Below, piece after piece: positions 1 through 7,474 of a stretch of DNA of 32,969 nucleotides. Source of the stretch: a virus; the IMG/VR virus record IMGVR_UViG_3300006927_000036, positions 1 to 32,969 of that record; one strand, written 5' to 3'. The notes beneath the pieces are model-generated. The model was not told the DNA's origin and made no database searches. It saw only the letters and a program-made list of their open reading frames with translations. A program made the position numbers and the translations under genes. Numbering within the stretch: the first letter of the stretch is position 1; every line of letters begins with the position of its first letter.

Positions 1-67
1 ACCTGATCTCTGGATCTCTGCCCAGGTTGCCACTAAAAATACAATGGTTGGTATTATTCTTGCTCAT
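1..67 (-). CDS. ssb: Single-stranded DNA-binding protein, N-terminus only (runs off the left edge)
   Basis: Only the first 22 codons are present. Read on the minus strand from the ATG at 67-65, the peptide is MSKNNTNHC followed by IFSGNLGRDPEIR. The GNLGRDPE signature is the opening strand of the OB fold in bacterial and phage SSB proteins, which usually begin MxxVILIGNLGRDPEVR. The start codon overlaps the stop of the upstream coiled-coil gene by ATGA, so it is the next gene of the leftward recombination operon. SSB would coat single strands made by the exonuclease and handed to the ERF protein. The signature is clear but the rest of the protein is outside the window. Confidence 0.85.
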   Translation of the reverse strand, partial: MSKNNTNHCIFSGNLGRDPEIR

Positions 68-756
68 GATCTCACCACTAATGATAGTTTCTTGTTAGCC
101 TCTACTCCGGGGTAGCTCAAGGTTTCTTTCATAGCCTTGGCCTGGGAATCGAGGAATGATTGGTTGGCTATTAGCGCGTTAATGGGGACAGTCCCCGCAG
201 CAACAGCTTGTACTAATGCCATGAGATCCGTGACTTCTGCTGTCCACTTCTCTCTCACAGACTGTCCTTCCGCCTTGACAGCCTCCGGAGCCTTTACGGC
301 AGACGTTACACTGCCTGCTTGACTCAGCAGGTTTTCGGCCTTCGACACGTCCCCCTTCTCGATGGCTTTTTCAGCCCTCTTCTCTAGTCGCTCCCTGGCC
401 TTGCGCTCCTTATCAACAGCTTCTGCTTCAGCCTGCTGGCGCTTGCGTTCTTGCTCCTGCGTGTACGCAATCATTGCGTCCTTCATCTGCTTCTCAGAGG
501 CTTCCCAGTCCTTCACTGTCGGCTTGAAATGGGCAATGATCTCGTTCTTCGCATCATTAAGCGGCTTTGTGAGGTCCTTCTCCAGGCGCTTGACCTTCTT
601 CAGGGAGGCCTTGATATTGACGCACTGCTCGTTGACGTATTGATAGTGGGTGTCATCCTCTATCTTTAGTAGGTCCGGCATGTTGTCGAAGATCTTGCTG
701 ATCGCGTCAGCTAGTTGGCTGAACTCTGCTGGGATCTCGGTATTAAACTCTGTCAT
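64..756 (-). CDS. Coiled-coil phage protein of the recombination operon
   Basis: A 230-residue protein of unknown biochemical role. Residues about 45-150 are strongly charged and helical (KKVKRLEKDLTKPLND, then a run rich in E, K, R, A and Q), which predicts a long coiled coil. No enzyme motif is visible. Proteins of this look commonly sit beside ERF or RecT and exonuclease genes in phages, which fits its place between the exonuclease side of the operon and ssb. Start is ATG at 756 behind AAGGAGAACG. The stop overlaps the ssb start by four bases. A nuclease-modulating or DNA-bridging role is inference only. Confidence 0.75.
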   Translation of the reverse strand: MTEFNTEIPAEFSQLADAISKIFDNMPDLLKIEDDTHYQYVNEQCVNIKASLKKVKRLEKDLTKPLNDAKNEIIAHFKPTVKDWEASEKQMKDAMIAYTQEQERKRQQAEAEAVDKERKARERLEKRAEKAIEKGDVSKAENLLSQAGSVTSAVKAPEAVKAEGQSVREKWTAEVTDLMALVQAVAAGTVPINALIANQSFLDSQAKAMKETLSYPGVEANKKLSLVVRS

Positions 757-771
757 TTACGTTCTCCTTGG

Positions 772-1593
772 TTAAGTAAGTACTGTATACGTCACTGCAG
801 CGCAGGCCGCGATGATGAACACCGCCGCCACACTGATAAAAATATCTTTCACGTTCCGCTTCTGCGGAGGGATGTCGTTCTCCTGTACCAGGGCCTGGGC
901 TTCCAGATCGGGGATTAAGTACACCCTCTCTTTGGAATGATTTAACTCCATCCCGATATGGTTATTGCGAACCAAGGCGGAGAGCGTATCAGTGATATAC
1001 GCATCTTCTGTCTTCAGCCCAGTCTTTAGTCTGCCGGTAACTGCTTTGTCTATATCCCTTCTCGGCACAAGCGCATGTTTTCCCTGGTCCCATATCGCGT
1101 CATAGACTATTGCTGGCCCACCATTCTTTCGGAGGCCACCGATAGGCTTGGCCTGGGTTATGTCCTCCACTGTTACGGGTGTTACGGGTTCTACCAGGGT
1201 TAGCTGGCGCTCTGTAATCGCGTTGAAATCCCACTTAGTTGTCTCCCCAGGGAATAACTTCACCCTCATCTCTTCCGCCCAGTCATCATTGTTCAGCTCC
1301 ACTTCACCGAAATTGTTGCGGTAAAGGTTCTCATTCAGAGCCGTCACCTTGTCATGGCAGGCCCTGCAGAGAGTGGCGATGGACTCAAGAGGGTATTCCA
1401 GGCCCTTGAACTCCGGCCTATGGTGGTAGTAAAACCTATGGTGACCGTCTATTACGATGTCTGCGGAATCCTCAATGTGATGTCCGCAAATTATGCAGGC
1501 CCACCTGTCCCTGATATGCGCGGCATGTTTGAGCAACTGCCATGACTCTGTGTTGTAGTAGTTAATAAACTTCTTCGGCTCTTTCACGATCAT
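772..1593 (-). CDS. HNH-type zinc protein with a C-terminal transmembrane tail
   Basis: 273 residues from the ATG at 1593, chosen because it overlaps the preceding stop as ATGA and follows GAGAGAGGAATCT; a GTG at 1611 would add six residues. The N-terminal part reads as an HNH/McrA-like fold: CIIC at 33-36, DGHH at 49-52 and CRACH at 76-80, the usual Cys4 zinc cage around a histidine pair. The middle (about 100-245) has a charged region possibly forming a winged helix and is not recognised. The last 25 residues hold a hydrophobic stretch (FISVAAVFIIAACAAVTYTV) with almost nothing after it, so it should be tail-anchored. HNH proteins are usually soluble, so the membrane segment is odd. The predicted nuclease activity is unproven. 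Confidence 0.75.
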   Translation of the reverse strand: MIVKEPKKFINYYNTESWQLLKHAAHIRDRWACIICGHHIEDSADIVIDGHHRFYYHHRPEFKGLEYPLESIATLCRACHDKVTALNENLYRNNFGEVELNNDDWAEEMRVKLFPGETTKWDFNAITERQLTLVEPVTPVTVEDITQAKPIGGLRKNGGPAIVYDAIWDQGKHALVPRRDIDKAVTGRLKTGLKTEDAYITDTLSALVRNNHIGMELNHSKERVYLIPDLEAQALVQENDIPPQKRNVKDIFISVAAVFIIAACAAVTYTVLT

Positions 1594-2177
1594 AGATTCC
1601 TCTCTCTCCACTTAGAAATGTTCAGGCAACTCAGGAAGGTAGACAGGTCTGTCTTGTCCGTGTGCTGCGCCAATATGTATGTGCCATCGTCCTTCAACTG
1701 GCAAATCCATCGCTGAGTAGCGGGATCTTCCTTGTTCGTTAGGTTGTACGCTTCGAGGTATGCTGCCAGTTGTGGCCCTGCCTGGGGCATGAGCTTCGCT
1801 GTCGTCTTTATGTCCAGTATAGCCTTGGGCTGCTTCTTACTCTTCGGGAACCGGCCTACCCTGTCAATGCAGCCTGCATACTGGTACAAGGTGTGATAAA
1901 CCCTGTTCTCCACCTGCTCGATCTCGAACTCGGTATCGGCCAGGAACTTTTCCCAGGCGGACAAATAAGGCTCTAGTTCGTCCGGATAGTCTCCGAGCAT
2001 ACCGTTGTCATAGTACTCAGTGATCAGGTGAACGGATGTGCCCCTGGCAGCAGCCTTGGCCATGATCCAGTCTGGGATGTCACCATAATCACTGAGCGGG
2101 TCAAGGGCCTGTGTCACTGACACTACCCTCTCCCCATTCCATGTATATACATGGTCTGCTTCTCTGAACTCAAGCAT
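1590..2177 (-). CDS. PD-(D/E)XK (RecB/Cas4-like) exonuclease
   Basis: 195 residues. Motifs in order: GTSVHLITEYY near residue 47, with the histidine and glutamates of the RecB-type motif I; GCIDRVGRF near residue 100, supplying the acidic D of motif II; AILDIKTTAK near residue 117, the D-x-K pair of motif III; and QLAAYLEAY near residue 135, the Q-x3-Y motif of RecB and lambda-exonuclease relatives. It should resect double-stranded ends and feed single strands to the ERF annealing protein encoded upstream in the same operon. The length matches the compact phage members. Its TGA overlaps the next ATG by four bases. The start at 2177 has only a weak purine-rich ribosome site. Confidence 0.85.
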   Translation of the reverse strand: MLEFREADHVYTWNGERVVSVTQALDPLSDYGDIPDWIMAKAAARGTSVHLITEYYDNGMLGDYPDELEPYLSAWEKFLADTEFEIEQVENRVYHTLYQYAGCIDRVGRFPKSKKQPKAILDIKTTAKLMPQAGPQLAAYLEAYNLTNKEDPATQRWICQLKDDGTYILAQHTDKTDLSTFLSCLNISKWRERNL

Positions 2178-2192
2178 CCTCTAATCTCTTGT

Positions 2193-2264
2193 CTACCGCG
2201 AAATCGACATTGATGTAAGACTCTTCTCTGTCCACAAAGCAGCTGGTTTCTTTCTGATTTTCAT
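2193..2264 (-). CDS. Possible 23-codon ORF coupled to the upstream gene
   Basis: An ATG at 2264 overlaps the stop of the 85-residue gene as ATGA and follows GGGAGAAAGGA, so it could be translated by coupling. The peptide (MKIRKKPAALWTEKSLTSMSISR) is basic and unremarkable. A second short frame, GTG at 2235 to a stop at 2170, reads YINVDFAVDKRLEDA at its end but has no ribosome site. At most one of them is real; this 83-base gap may simply be a spacer. Confidence 0.25.
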   Translation of the reverse strand: MKIRKKPAALWTEKSLTSMSISR

Positions 2265-2518
2265 TCCTTTCTCCCTATGAATTCACCATCTTCGTTATAC
2301 ATCCCTTTGGATTCCATCCAGGCATACCACCCTTGTTCCTTGGCTGACCAGAGGCAGCATCCGCCCCCATGCCAGTAGTAGTCGTCAGGCCCGTGGAATT
2401 CAACGGAACCCGAGAATTTGTAGCCCCAAGATTTCTTACGTTGTTCGGCGGTGGTCGCCTTGCGAACATCCGCCATCGTGTGGCCGTACAGATTCCTGCA
2501 AAAATCGTGTTCACTCAT
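2261..2518 (-). CDS. Small conserved-looking protein, function unknown
   Basis: 85 residues, not recognised. It is rich in W, Y, G and H (for example DDYYWHGGGCCLWSAKEQGW), which suggests a compact aromatic core. There are few cysteines and no clear metal site. ATG at 2518 lies behind GGAGGTAGCGTA, a strong ribosome-binding site. It lies four bases after the preceding gene and is part of the leftward recombination operon. A different frame over the same bases (2275-2514) lacks its own ribosome site and is a shadow. Confidence 0.7.
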   Translation of the reverse strand: MSEHDFCRNLYGHTMADVRKATTAEQRKKSWGYKFSGSVEFHGPDDYYWHGGGCCLWSAKEQGWYAWMESKGMYNEDGEFIGRKE

Positions 2519-2522
2519 TACG

Positions 2523-2861
2523 CTACCTCCGGTCCTTCGAAGACCGCCCCCTTAGTGGGACGCGCCATTGGTGACAATGCCTCCGCGCTTCAGGTGAACC
2601 GTGAAGCTCACTGGTTACTGCGGTGATAGTCCCTTTCTCCCACAGTCGCGCAAACATATACATGATAAGGATAGACCCGCTGTATTCCCCTACCTGTTTC
2701 TGGATAAGGCTTATAACGCGATCAATTTCGATATCTCCCCAGTCTCCCATCAATAATTCCCAGGCCACTACGCTGTGGCGCAGGAATCTTGCCTCGACCT
2801 CTTCGTTGAGTCGATCTCCTATCTCTTCCAGAACCTCGTCCCACCCCTTGTCTTCACCCAT
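2523..2861 (-). CDS. Hypothetical protein of the recombination operon
   Basis: 112 residues, not recognised. The N-terminal two thirds look helical and acidic (GWDEVLEEIGDRLNEEVEAR). A hydrophobic patch, SGSILIMYMFARLW, lies near residue 60. The last 25 residues are basic and low in structure (PEARRHCHQWRVPLRGR), possibly binding nucleic acid. It starts at ATG 2861, eight bases inside the end of the ERF gene, so it should be translated with it. No membrane or enzyme signature is convincing. Confidence 0.6.
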   Translation of the reverse strand: MGEDKGWDEVLEEIGDRLNEEVEARFLRHSVVAWELLMGDWGDIEIDRVISLIQKQVGEYSGSILIMYMFARLWEKGTITAVTSELHGSPEARRHCHQWRVPLRGRSSKDRR

Positions 2862-3687
2862 CAGTAGGATGCCCCTCTACCCACTCAATCAGCGTGTTGA
2901 TCTGCGGCCTGGGGATCTCGGCAATAGCTTTAACGCCGGCCTCCTTCGCTAGATCTGCCTCTACAACCCCGTGCTTACTGCACTTGGCTCTCAGCATCCT
3001 GACCTGACCCTCGGTGACCAACGCCCCAGCAGCAGGCTGTGAATCGCTAGGAGACGACTTACTTACAGTCTGCTTTTGTGCTGGGGGCTGATCGATTGGA
3101 GAAGAGGCTGACCCATCATCGTCCTCTCCGCCAAACGCTAGACCCAGGAGAGATCCGGTAGTGTATCGCTTGCCATACGCCCTGGACGAGCCGATAGCCT
3201 GGGTAGCATTCTTGCTCCCTGATGTGTCATGGGGAGCCTCGAATTCATCTGTCTCAACGTGGCCTCCCTTGTGACTCAGGATACCCGTGGTCTGTAGAAC
3301 ACCCCCCTCTAATTGCTTGTGCTTGAAGGTTAATCCGAAGCCATGCTTCTTCAAGATGGGGCGTATCGTCTCAATGACATCCTCAAAACGTGCGAAGGGG
3401 ATTTCCCAGGTGTTACCATTCTTCCCACTTTGCTTCATAACCCCCCGCTTGGGGATGGTGGGCAGAGAGTTCTGCATGGCCGGAAACGCCTTCCAGAAGG
3501 CCTTCTCGGACTCGTACTGCTCCATATCTCGCCGCATATTCAGCAGGAGCTGCATCTTCTCGGTGTCTGTGGCTGGGTTGGCACTGGCTTGTGCAATGAT
3601 CTGCATCGTAGCGTGAGTCGGGTTCTCGCTGACTTCTGCTACTGGGTGTTGGGTTATTTCGACGGGTAAAGTGTCTTGGTCTGACAT
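2854..3687 (-). CDS. erf: ERF-family single-strand annealing recombinase
   Basis: 277 residues. The core (about 55-195) matches the ERF superfamily pattern: FARFEDVIETIRPILKKHGFGLTF, then LSHKGGHVETDEF, then the SRAYGKRYTTGSLLGLAF strand-turn typical of P22 Erf relatives. Residues 195-225 form a flexible Ser/Pro/Gln linker and the C-terminus is a small helical domain (VRMLRAKCSKHGVVEADLAKEAGV), as in other two-domain ERF proteins. It anneals complementary single strands made by the exonuclease and protected by SSB, all in this operon. ATG at 3687 follows CAGGAGAACG. It is the first gene after the leftward promoter at 3722-3750. Confidence 0.88.
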   Translation of the reverse strand: MSDQDTLPVEITQHPVAEVSENPTHATMQIIAQASANPATDTEKMQLLLNMRRDMEQYESEKAFWKAFPAMQNSLPTIPKRGVMKQSGKNGNTWEIPFARFEDVIETIRPILKKHGFGLTFKHKQLEGGVLQTTGILSHKGGHVETDEFEAPHDTSGSKNATQAIGSSRAYGKRYTTGSLLGLAFGGEDDDGSASSPIDQPPAQKQTVSKSSPSDSQPAAGALVTEGQVRMLRAKCSKHGVVEADLAKEAGVKAIAEIPRPQINTLIEWVEGHPTDG

Positions 3688-3721
3688 TCGTTCTCCTGCT
3701 CAAAGTGAAAAGTAAAACCGA

Positions 3722-3750
3722 ATTATGCGCTTATGCCAGGGTAGAGGCAA
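3722..3750 (-). promoter_or_regulatory. Sigma70-like leftward promoter of the recombination operon
   Basis: On the minus strand, TTGCCT (3750-3745), exactly 17 bases, then CATAAT (3727-3722). Both boxes match the host consensus at four and five of six positions. It lies 35 bases upstream of the erf start and faces the whole operon. Confidence 0.65.
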
Positions 3751-3766
3751 GCACTTATTCTGAAGA

Positions 3767-3783
3767 ATATCTCATATAGATAT
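3767..3783. promoter_or_regulatory. Operator-like inverted repeat in the divergent promoter region
   Basis: ATATCT, five bases, then AGATAT, a perfect six-base inverted repeat in the 154-base gap between erf and the HTH gene. A related GATATC follows at about 3787. The position suits a binding site for the adjacent HTH protein, but that partner is inferred. Confidence 0.4.
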
Positions 3784-3841
3784 GTTGATATCCATGAAGG
3801 ATTGTGACAGGATTACCGCCATCAATTAGAAGAGGTATGTT

Positions 3842-4099
3842 ATGGAATTGAGGATAGAAACTCTCTACGAGGACACGATCCTTAGACTAAAGGAATGTCC
3901 TATCACCTACACCGCATTGTCCCAGGCCACTGGCATCACAACTCGCTGGTTTCACTACGTCATGTCGGCACAGATCAAAGATCCCTCGGTCAAGAAGTGT
4001 GTGACCCTGCACGTTGCCCTGGATAAAGCTGAGAGGGAACTGGCCGCGAAGGATAACAGAAGGAAGGACCTGCTGAAGCAGTTAAAAGAAATCGACTAG
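3842..4099 (+). CDS. Small helix-turn-helix protein, probable regulator
   Basis: 85 residues. Residues 22-60 read as a helix-turn-helix: TYTALSQATGITTRWFHYVM, with the A-x3-G-I turn spacing of Cro/XRE-type domains. The C-terminus (50-85) is a charged helix (KAERELAAKDNRRKDLLKQL) that could dimerise. It is the first rightward gene, divergent from erf across a region with an operator-like repeat, so a Cro-like role controlling the early operons is likely but inferred. ATG at 3842 follows AGAAGAGGTATGTT. The stop is 12 bases before the replication gene. Confidence 0.7.
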   Translation: MELRIETLYEDTILRLKECPITYTALSQATGITTRWFHYVMSAQIKDPSVKKCVTLHVALDKAERELAAKDNRRKDLLKQLKEID

Positions 4100-4111
4100 G
4101 AGAACGCAATA

Positions 4112-4813
4112 GTGACCACGGAATGCTTATGTGTGACGAGTTGGGATGTCTGGCAGACCTACCGAAAGGACAGAGGATCGCCTCCATGGATTAAGGTCCA
4201 TCGTAACCTGATGAGCAATCCAGAGTGGGCTATTTTGTCGGATGCAGAGAAAGGCCAGTTGGTATCGATCTGGTTACTCGCTGCCGACAAAGGTGGAACG
4301 ATTCCCTCCAGTCCTGCGCTTCTCAGGAAAATGTGCCTTCTTGACGATGCCCCTGATGTCAATAGATTCAAGGACTTAGGCTTCTTGGAAACCAAGCGGT
4401 TACCATGTGGTAACCATGTGGTAACCACTACAGGACAAAGTGACGCACCAGAGGTTGAGACAGAGGTAGAGACAGAGGTAGATATTACGCCTCCGGCTCA
4501 ACCTAAAAAACCTCCCGCCTCCAAGAAGAAAAAAGTCGATCCTGAGTTCGAGAAGATCTGGGAACTGAGGCCTGCAAGATTGGGGAGTAATCCAAAGAAC
4601 AGAGCGTTGTCAGCCTGGAAGGCCAGGATGGCCGAGAAGCATAACCCTGAAGAAATATCAGCCGGACTGGTTCGGTACAATTCTTTCCTGACGGCCAAGG
4701 GATCTGTCGGGACAGAGTTCGTTATGCAGATGAGTACATTCCTCGGGCCAGGGCTTCACTTCAAAGAGACCTGGGTTGAAGCGGGTGTTAGCACGGAGTA
4801 TCTAGACCTATGA
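4112..4813 (+). CDS. Phage replication-initiator-like protein (O/DnaT-like)
   Basis: 233 residues from GTG at 4112, behind AGGAGAACG. Residues 26-80 (WIKVHRNLMSNPEWAILSDAEKGQLVSIWLL) match the winged-helix N-terminus of many phage replication-organiser proteins. A low-complexity linker follows (VETEVETEV, then lysine-rich KKPPASKKKK). A C-terminal helical domain (about 140-225, FEKIWELRPARLGSNPKNRALSAW) resembles the helicase-loading part of such proteins. It lies directly before the primase-helicase, joined by an ATGA overlap, so it probably recognises the origin and loads that helicase. Repeats inside its own gene at 4398-4426 could be the origin, as in lambdoid O genes. The exact family is uncertain. 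Confidence 0.72.
   Translation: MTTECLCVTSWDVWQTYRKDRGSPPWIKVHRNLMSNPEWAILSDAEKGQLVSIWLLAADKGGTIPSSPALLRKMCLLDDAPDVNRFKDLGFLETKRLPCGNHVVTTTGQSDAPEVETEVETEVDITPPAQPKKPPASKKKKVDPEFEKIWELRPARLGSNPKNRALSAWKARMAEKHNPEEISAGLVRYNSFLTAKGSVGTEFVMQMSTFLGPGLHFKETWVEAGVSTEYLDL
4398..4426. repeat. Palindromic and tandem repeats inside the replication gene (possible origin iterons)
   Basis: GGTTACCA (4398-4405), TG, TGGTAACC (4408-4415), then ATG and a second TGGTAACC (4419-4426). The first two units are a perfect eight-base inverted repeat; the last two are an 11-base tandem repeat. They encode CGNHVVTT in the linker between the two protein domains, where sequence is least constrained. Confidence 0.5.
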
Positions 4814-6591
4814 AAGCAAAAGAGATCGCGCAAGGGTTGGCCATGAGGGCTGACGATGTAGCAAGGCACTTACTCCCAGGCGGGAAGATCGTCGGATCTG
4901 AGTATGAGGTAGGCGGTATTGACGCATCACCAGGGAAGTCATTGAAGGTCCACCTCTCTGGAACCAAGGCAGGAGTGTGGTCTGACTTCGCTTCAGACAT
5001 TGGCGGTGACCTGTTGGATCTGTGGGTGGCAGTGAATCACCTGTCCATGATCGATGCCATGGCCGAGGCCAAGCGATACCTGGGTGTGGTAGATCCAGTA
5101 GTCACCTCATTCAGCAAGCCACAGACTAGACCAGCGGTCCCAGATGTCAGTTATCCAACCGGATCAGTGATGGAGTGGCTCACTGTCGAGAGGGGGCTGA
5201 GTGTTGAATCCGTCATCGAGTATCAGGTGTCGGCCAACGGGAACGAGGTTGTCTTCCCCAGCCTAATCGATGAGGAGTTAGTTTTCTGCAAATTCCGCAG
5301 CATCCTCGACAAGAAGAAAATGCGAGTGCAATCAGGCAGTCAGGCGTGTCTGTTCGGCTGGCAAGCTATACCGAAAGGGGACAGGACAGTGATCATCTGC
5401 GAGGGTGAGATCGATGCCCTAAGTTGGTGGGACCTGGGGTTTCCTGCAATGAGCGTACCCAACGGAGCGCAGGGCCATAGCTGGGTTGAGTTCGAGTATG
5501 AACGACTTGAGAGGTTCGACAAAATCTATATCGCTTTCGACACTGACGGCCCAGGACGAGAGGGGGCGTTGGCCCTGGCAAACAGACTCGGCCTGGAGAG
5601 ATGCCTGCTGGTCGATACCGAGGAGTTCGAGGATGCCAATGACATCGTGATCTCTGGTCAGACTGCTGATGCGTATGTCAACGCAGCCAAGTCCATAGAT
5701 CCTGCAGAGCTGAGACAAGCCAGCTCGTATGTCGATGAAGTCATTGAGATGTTCCTCTTGGGAGAGGACGCTGGGCCTGGGTTCAATTCTCCCTGGTCTA
5801 AGCTGGATGGGAAGCTGCGCTTTCGTGAGGCCGAACTTTGCTTGCTCAATGGAATTAACGGACATGGGAAAAGCCAACTTTGTGGACAGCTTACTCTGTC
5901 GGCCATCACCCAGGACAAGAAGGTCTGCATCTTCAGCGGCGAGATGCCTCCTAAGCGATTGCTATACAGGCTAACGCGTCAGGCTACCGGTCTGAAGGAG
6001 CCAACTCCGCAACAGATCCGGACGGCTCACGACTGGTACATGGATCGGCTCTGGTTGTTCAACATCACAGGCGTGGCCAAGACTGAGCGCATGCTGGAGG
6101 TCTTTGAGTACACCCACCGCCGGTACGGGGTAGATGTGTTCGTGGTAGACAGCTTATTAAAATGCGGAATTGCTGATGATGATTACTCAGGTCAAAAAGC
6201 GTTTGTCGAGGCCCTGTGTGATTTCAAGAACCAGTTCGGAGTCACGATCTTTCTGGTAACCCACTCTCGGAAGGGTGACAACGAGTTCCAGCGGACAGGA
6301 AAGATGGATGTCCGTGGAGCTGGGGCCATCAGTGATCTCTGCGATACGCTGCTCACAATTTTCCGGAACAAAAAGAAGGAGGCCGAGAAGAGCCGCGCCC
6401 AGGCCATGCATGAAGACATGCCGCCGGATCTCAAGAACGCCCCTGACGCGATACTGTACTGTGACAAACAACGCAACGGGTCCTGGGAACTCCAGGCTAC
6501 CCTGTGGTGGCACGATGGAGCCAACCAGTACACCCAGAACGAGCTGCAGGAGGCTGAGATCTACAGCCAGATGAGGGTGGTAGGACAATGA
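4810..6591 (+). CDS. TOPRIM primase - RecA-like replicative helicase (T7 gp4 type)
   Basis: 593 residues. The N-terminal region (1-120) has the FASDIGGDLLDLW strand found before TOPRIM domains but no CxxC zinc-binding cluster, so it may not prime like full T7 gp4. The TOPRIM domain spans about 190-290: VIICEGEIDAL with the catalytic Glu near 198, DTDGPG at 244-249, and ANDIV near 277. A RecA-like helicase follows from about 335: Walker A GINGHGKS at 348-355, FSGEMPP, Walker B VDVFVVDSL, and later FLVTHSRK and CDKQRNG (arginine-finger region). It should unwind the fork on one strand. The start overlaps the initiator stop as ATGA. The C-terminus ends in VVGQ at an 18-base sequence repeated at 7457. 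Confidence 0.9.
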   Translation: MKAKEIAQGLAMRADDVARHLLPGGKIVGSEYEVGGIDASPGKSLKVHLSGTKAGVWSDFASDIGGDLLDLWVAVNHLSMIDAMAEAKRYLGVVDPVVTSFSKPQTRPAVPDVSYPTGSVMEWLTVERGLSVESVIEYQVSANGNEVVFPSLIDEELVFCKFRSILDKKKMRVQSGSQACLFGWQAIPKGDRTVIICEGEIDALSWWDLGFPAMSVPNGAQGHSWVEFEYERLERFDKIYIAFDTDGPGREGALALANRLGLERCLLVDTEEFEDANDIVISGQTADAYVNAAKSIDPAELRQASSYVDEVIEMFLLGEDAGPGFNSPWSKLDGKLRFREAELCLLNGINGHGKSQLCGQLTLSAITQDKKVCIFSGEMPPKRLLYRLTRQATGLKEPTPQQIRTAHDWYMDRLWLFNITGVAKTERMLEVFEYTHRRYGVDVFVVDSLLKCGIADDDYSGQKAFVEALCDFKNQFGVTIFLVTHSRKGDNEFQRTGKMDVRGAGAISDLCDTLLTIFRNKKKEAEKSRAQAMHEDMPPDLKNAPDAILYCDKQRNGSWELQATLWWHDGANQYTQNELQEAEIYSQMRVVGQ

Positions 6592-6593
6592 GC
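6576..6593 (+). repeat. 18-base direct repeat, left copy
   Basis: GGTGGTAGGACAATGAGC spans the end of the helicase gene and the start of the next gene, including the ATGA overlap. An identical copy lies at 7457-7474, at the far end of the following gene. Confidence 0.9.
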
Positions 6594-7472
6594 TTACATA
6601 GGCATATCAAGGCTTACAACGCGGTCCTTAAAGCCATCAAGAAAGGGGTCTTGAATACGTGGAAAAGGTCGCGGTCTCCTTCTGCGGCCAAGAGAGAAAA
6701 GGCTGTCATGCGAGGCATGAGAACCCTGGCGCACACTCTACCAAGGGCGGCAAGATATTATTTTGAAGGCGCTGATTATGACGGGGACTTTGATTCTCTC
6801 AAGAAATCTCTTGGCGAAGGATTTGATATATTCAAATTGCCCAATAAGGCGGTGGTATATATTTCAGAAGATAAGAATACATCAGCTCATCGCGAAGGGG
6901 TGAGTATTGTCGGTCCATCCGAGGTGACAATTATTGCCGAGCAGATTGGCACTGGACGGATATCTGTTGTCATATTTCTTAGCGGGTTGGATGCGGATGG
7001 AGAAGATGCGTGTAACCTCGCTGCGCCAAAAGCAATCCTGACTAGGAATGAAGACCCAAGGAGAATTGATGTGGCGCTTGAGTCTGGATATAAGCTTTCT
7101 AGGGATATGGAAAATTATGTGCTGACTTGGTTTTCATACATGCAATATCTGCTGCACAAGGATCGAGCGATTGAAGAGATCGAGCGGTTCTATGATCTGG
7201 ATTATCAGGGTCAGGAAGCTGATGGCGTGACCAATATCTTTAGGACCGTCCGTATCCATGCTGACAAGCCTCGCGTCCGGTATACCGGTGAGAGCCAAGC
7301 TACTGGCAGGAAGAACCGATACCATGGAGTCAGGGGTCACTACGTTCACTACGATCATGAGATCAAGTCTGGGCCAAATCAGGGCAAGACCAAAGTATTT
7401 AGGGCCGCGCACAATCGCGGGGATCCGAGCAAGGGGCGCGTTTACAAAGACTATGAGGTGGTAGGACAATGA
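6588..7472 (+). CDS. Hypothetical protein in a repeat-bracketed cassette
   Basis: 294 residues, not recognised. The first 70 residues are basic and helical (KAYNAVLKAIKKGVLNTWKRSRS). The middle (75-200) is a mixed alpha/beta domain (KAVVYISEDKN, EVTIIAEQIGTGRISVVIFLSG). The C-terminal 60 residues are basic and aromatic (KNRYHGVRGHYVHYDHEIKSG), suggesting nucleic-acid contact. No catalytic motif is visible. Bases about 6740-7150 look more AT-rich than flanking genes. The gene is bounded by two identical 18-base repeats that carry the stop-start junction, so it looks like an inserted cassette within a replication operon. Start ATG 6588 overlaps the helicase stop; ribosome site TAGGA. Confidence 0.75.
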   Translation: MSLHRHIKAYNAVLKAIKKGVLNTWKRSRSPSAAKREKAVMRGMRTLAHTLPRAARYYFEGADYDGDFDSLKKSLGEGFDIFKLPNKAVVYISEDKNTSAHREGVSIVGPSEVTIIAEQIGTGRISVVIFLSGLDADGEDACNLAAPKAILTRNEDPRRIDVALESGYKLSRDMENYVLTWFSYMQYLLHKDRAIEEIERFYDLDYQGQEADGVTNIFRTVRIHADKPRVRYTGESQATGRKNRYHGVRGHYVHYDHEIKSGPNQGKTKVFRAAHNRGDPSKGRVYKDYEVVGQ

Positions 7473-7474
7473 GC
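7457..7474 (+). repeat. 18-base direct repeat, right copy
   Basis: Identical to 6576-6593. It ends this gene with the same VVGQ-stop and begins the next with the same MS start. Confidence 0.9.

Noticed and set aside
2275-2514. 79-codon leftward ORF
   Set aside because: Overlaps the 85-codon gene in another frame and has no ribosome site, while the 85-codon gene has a strong one.
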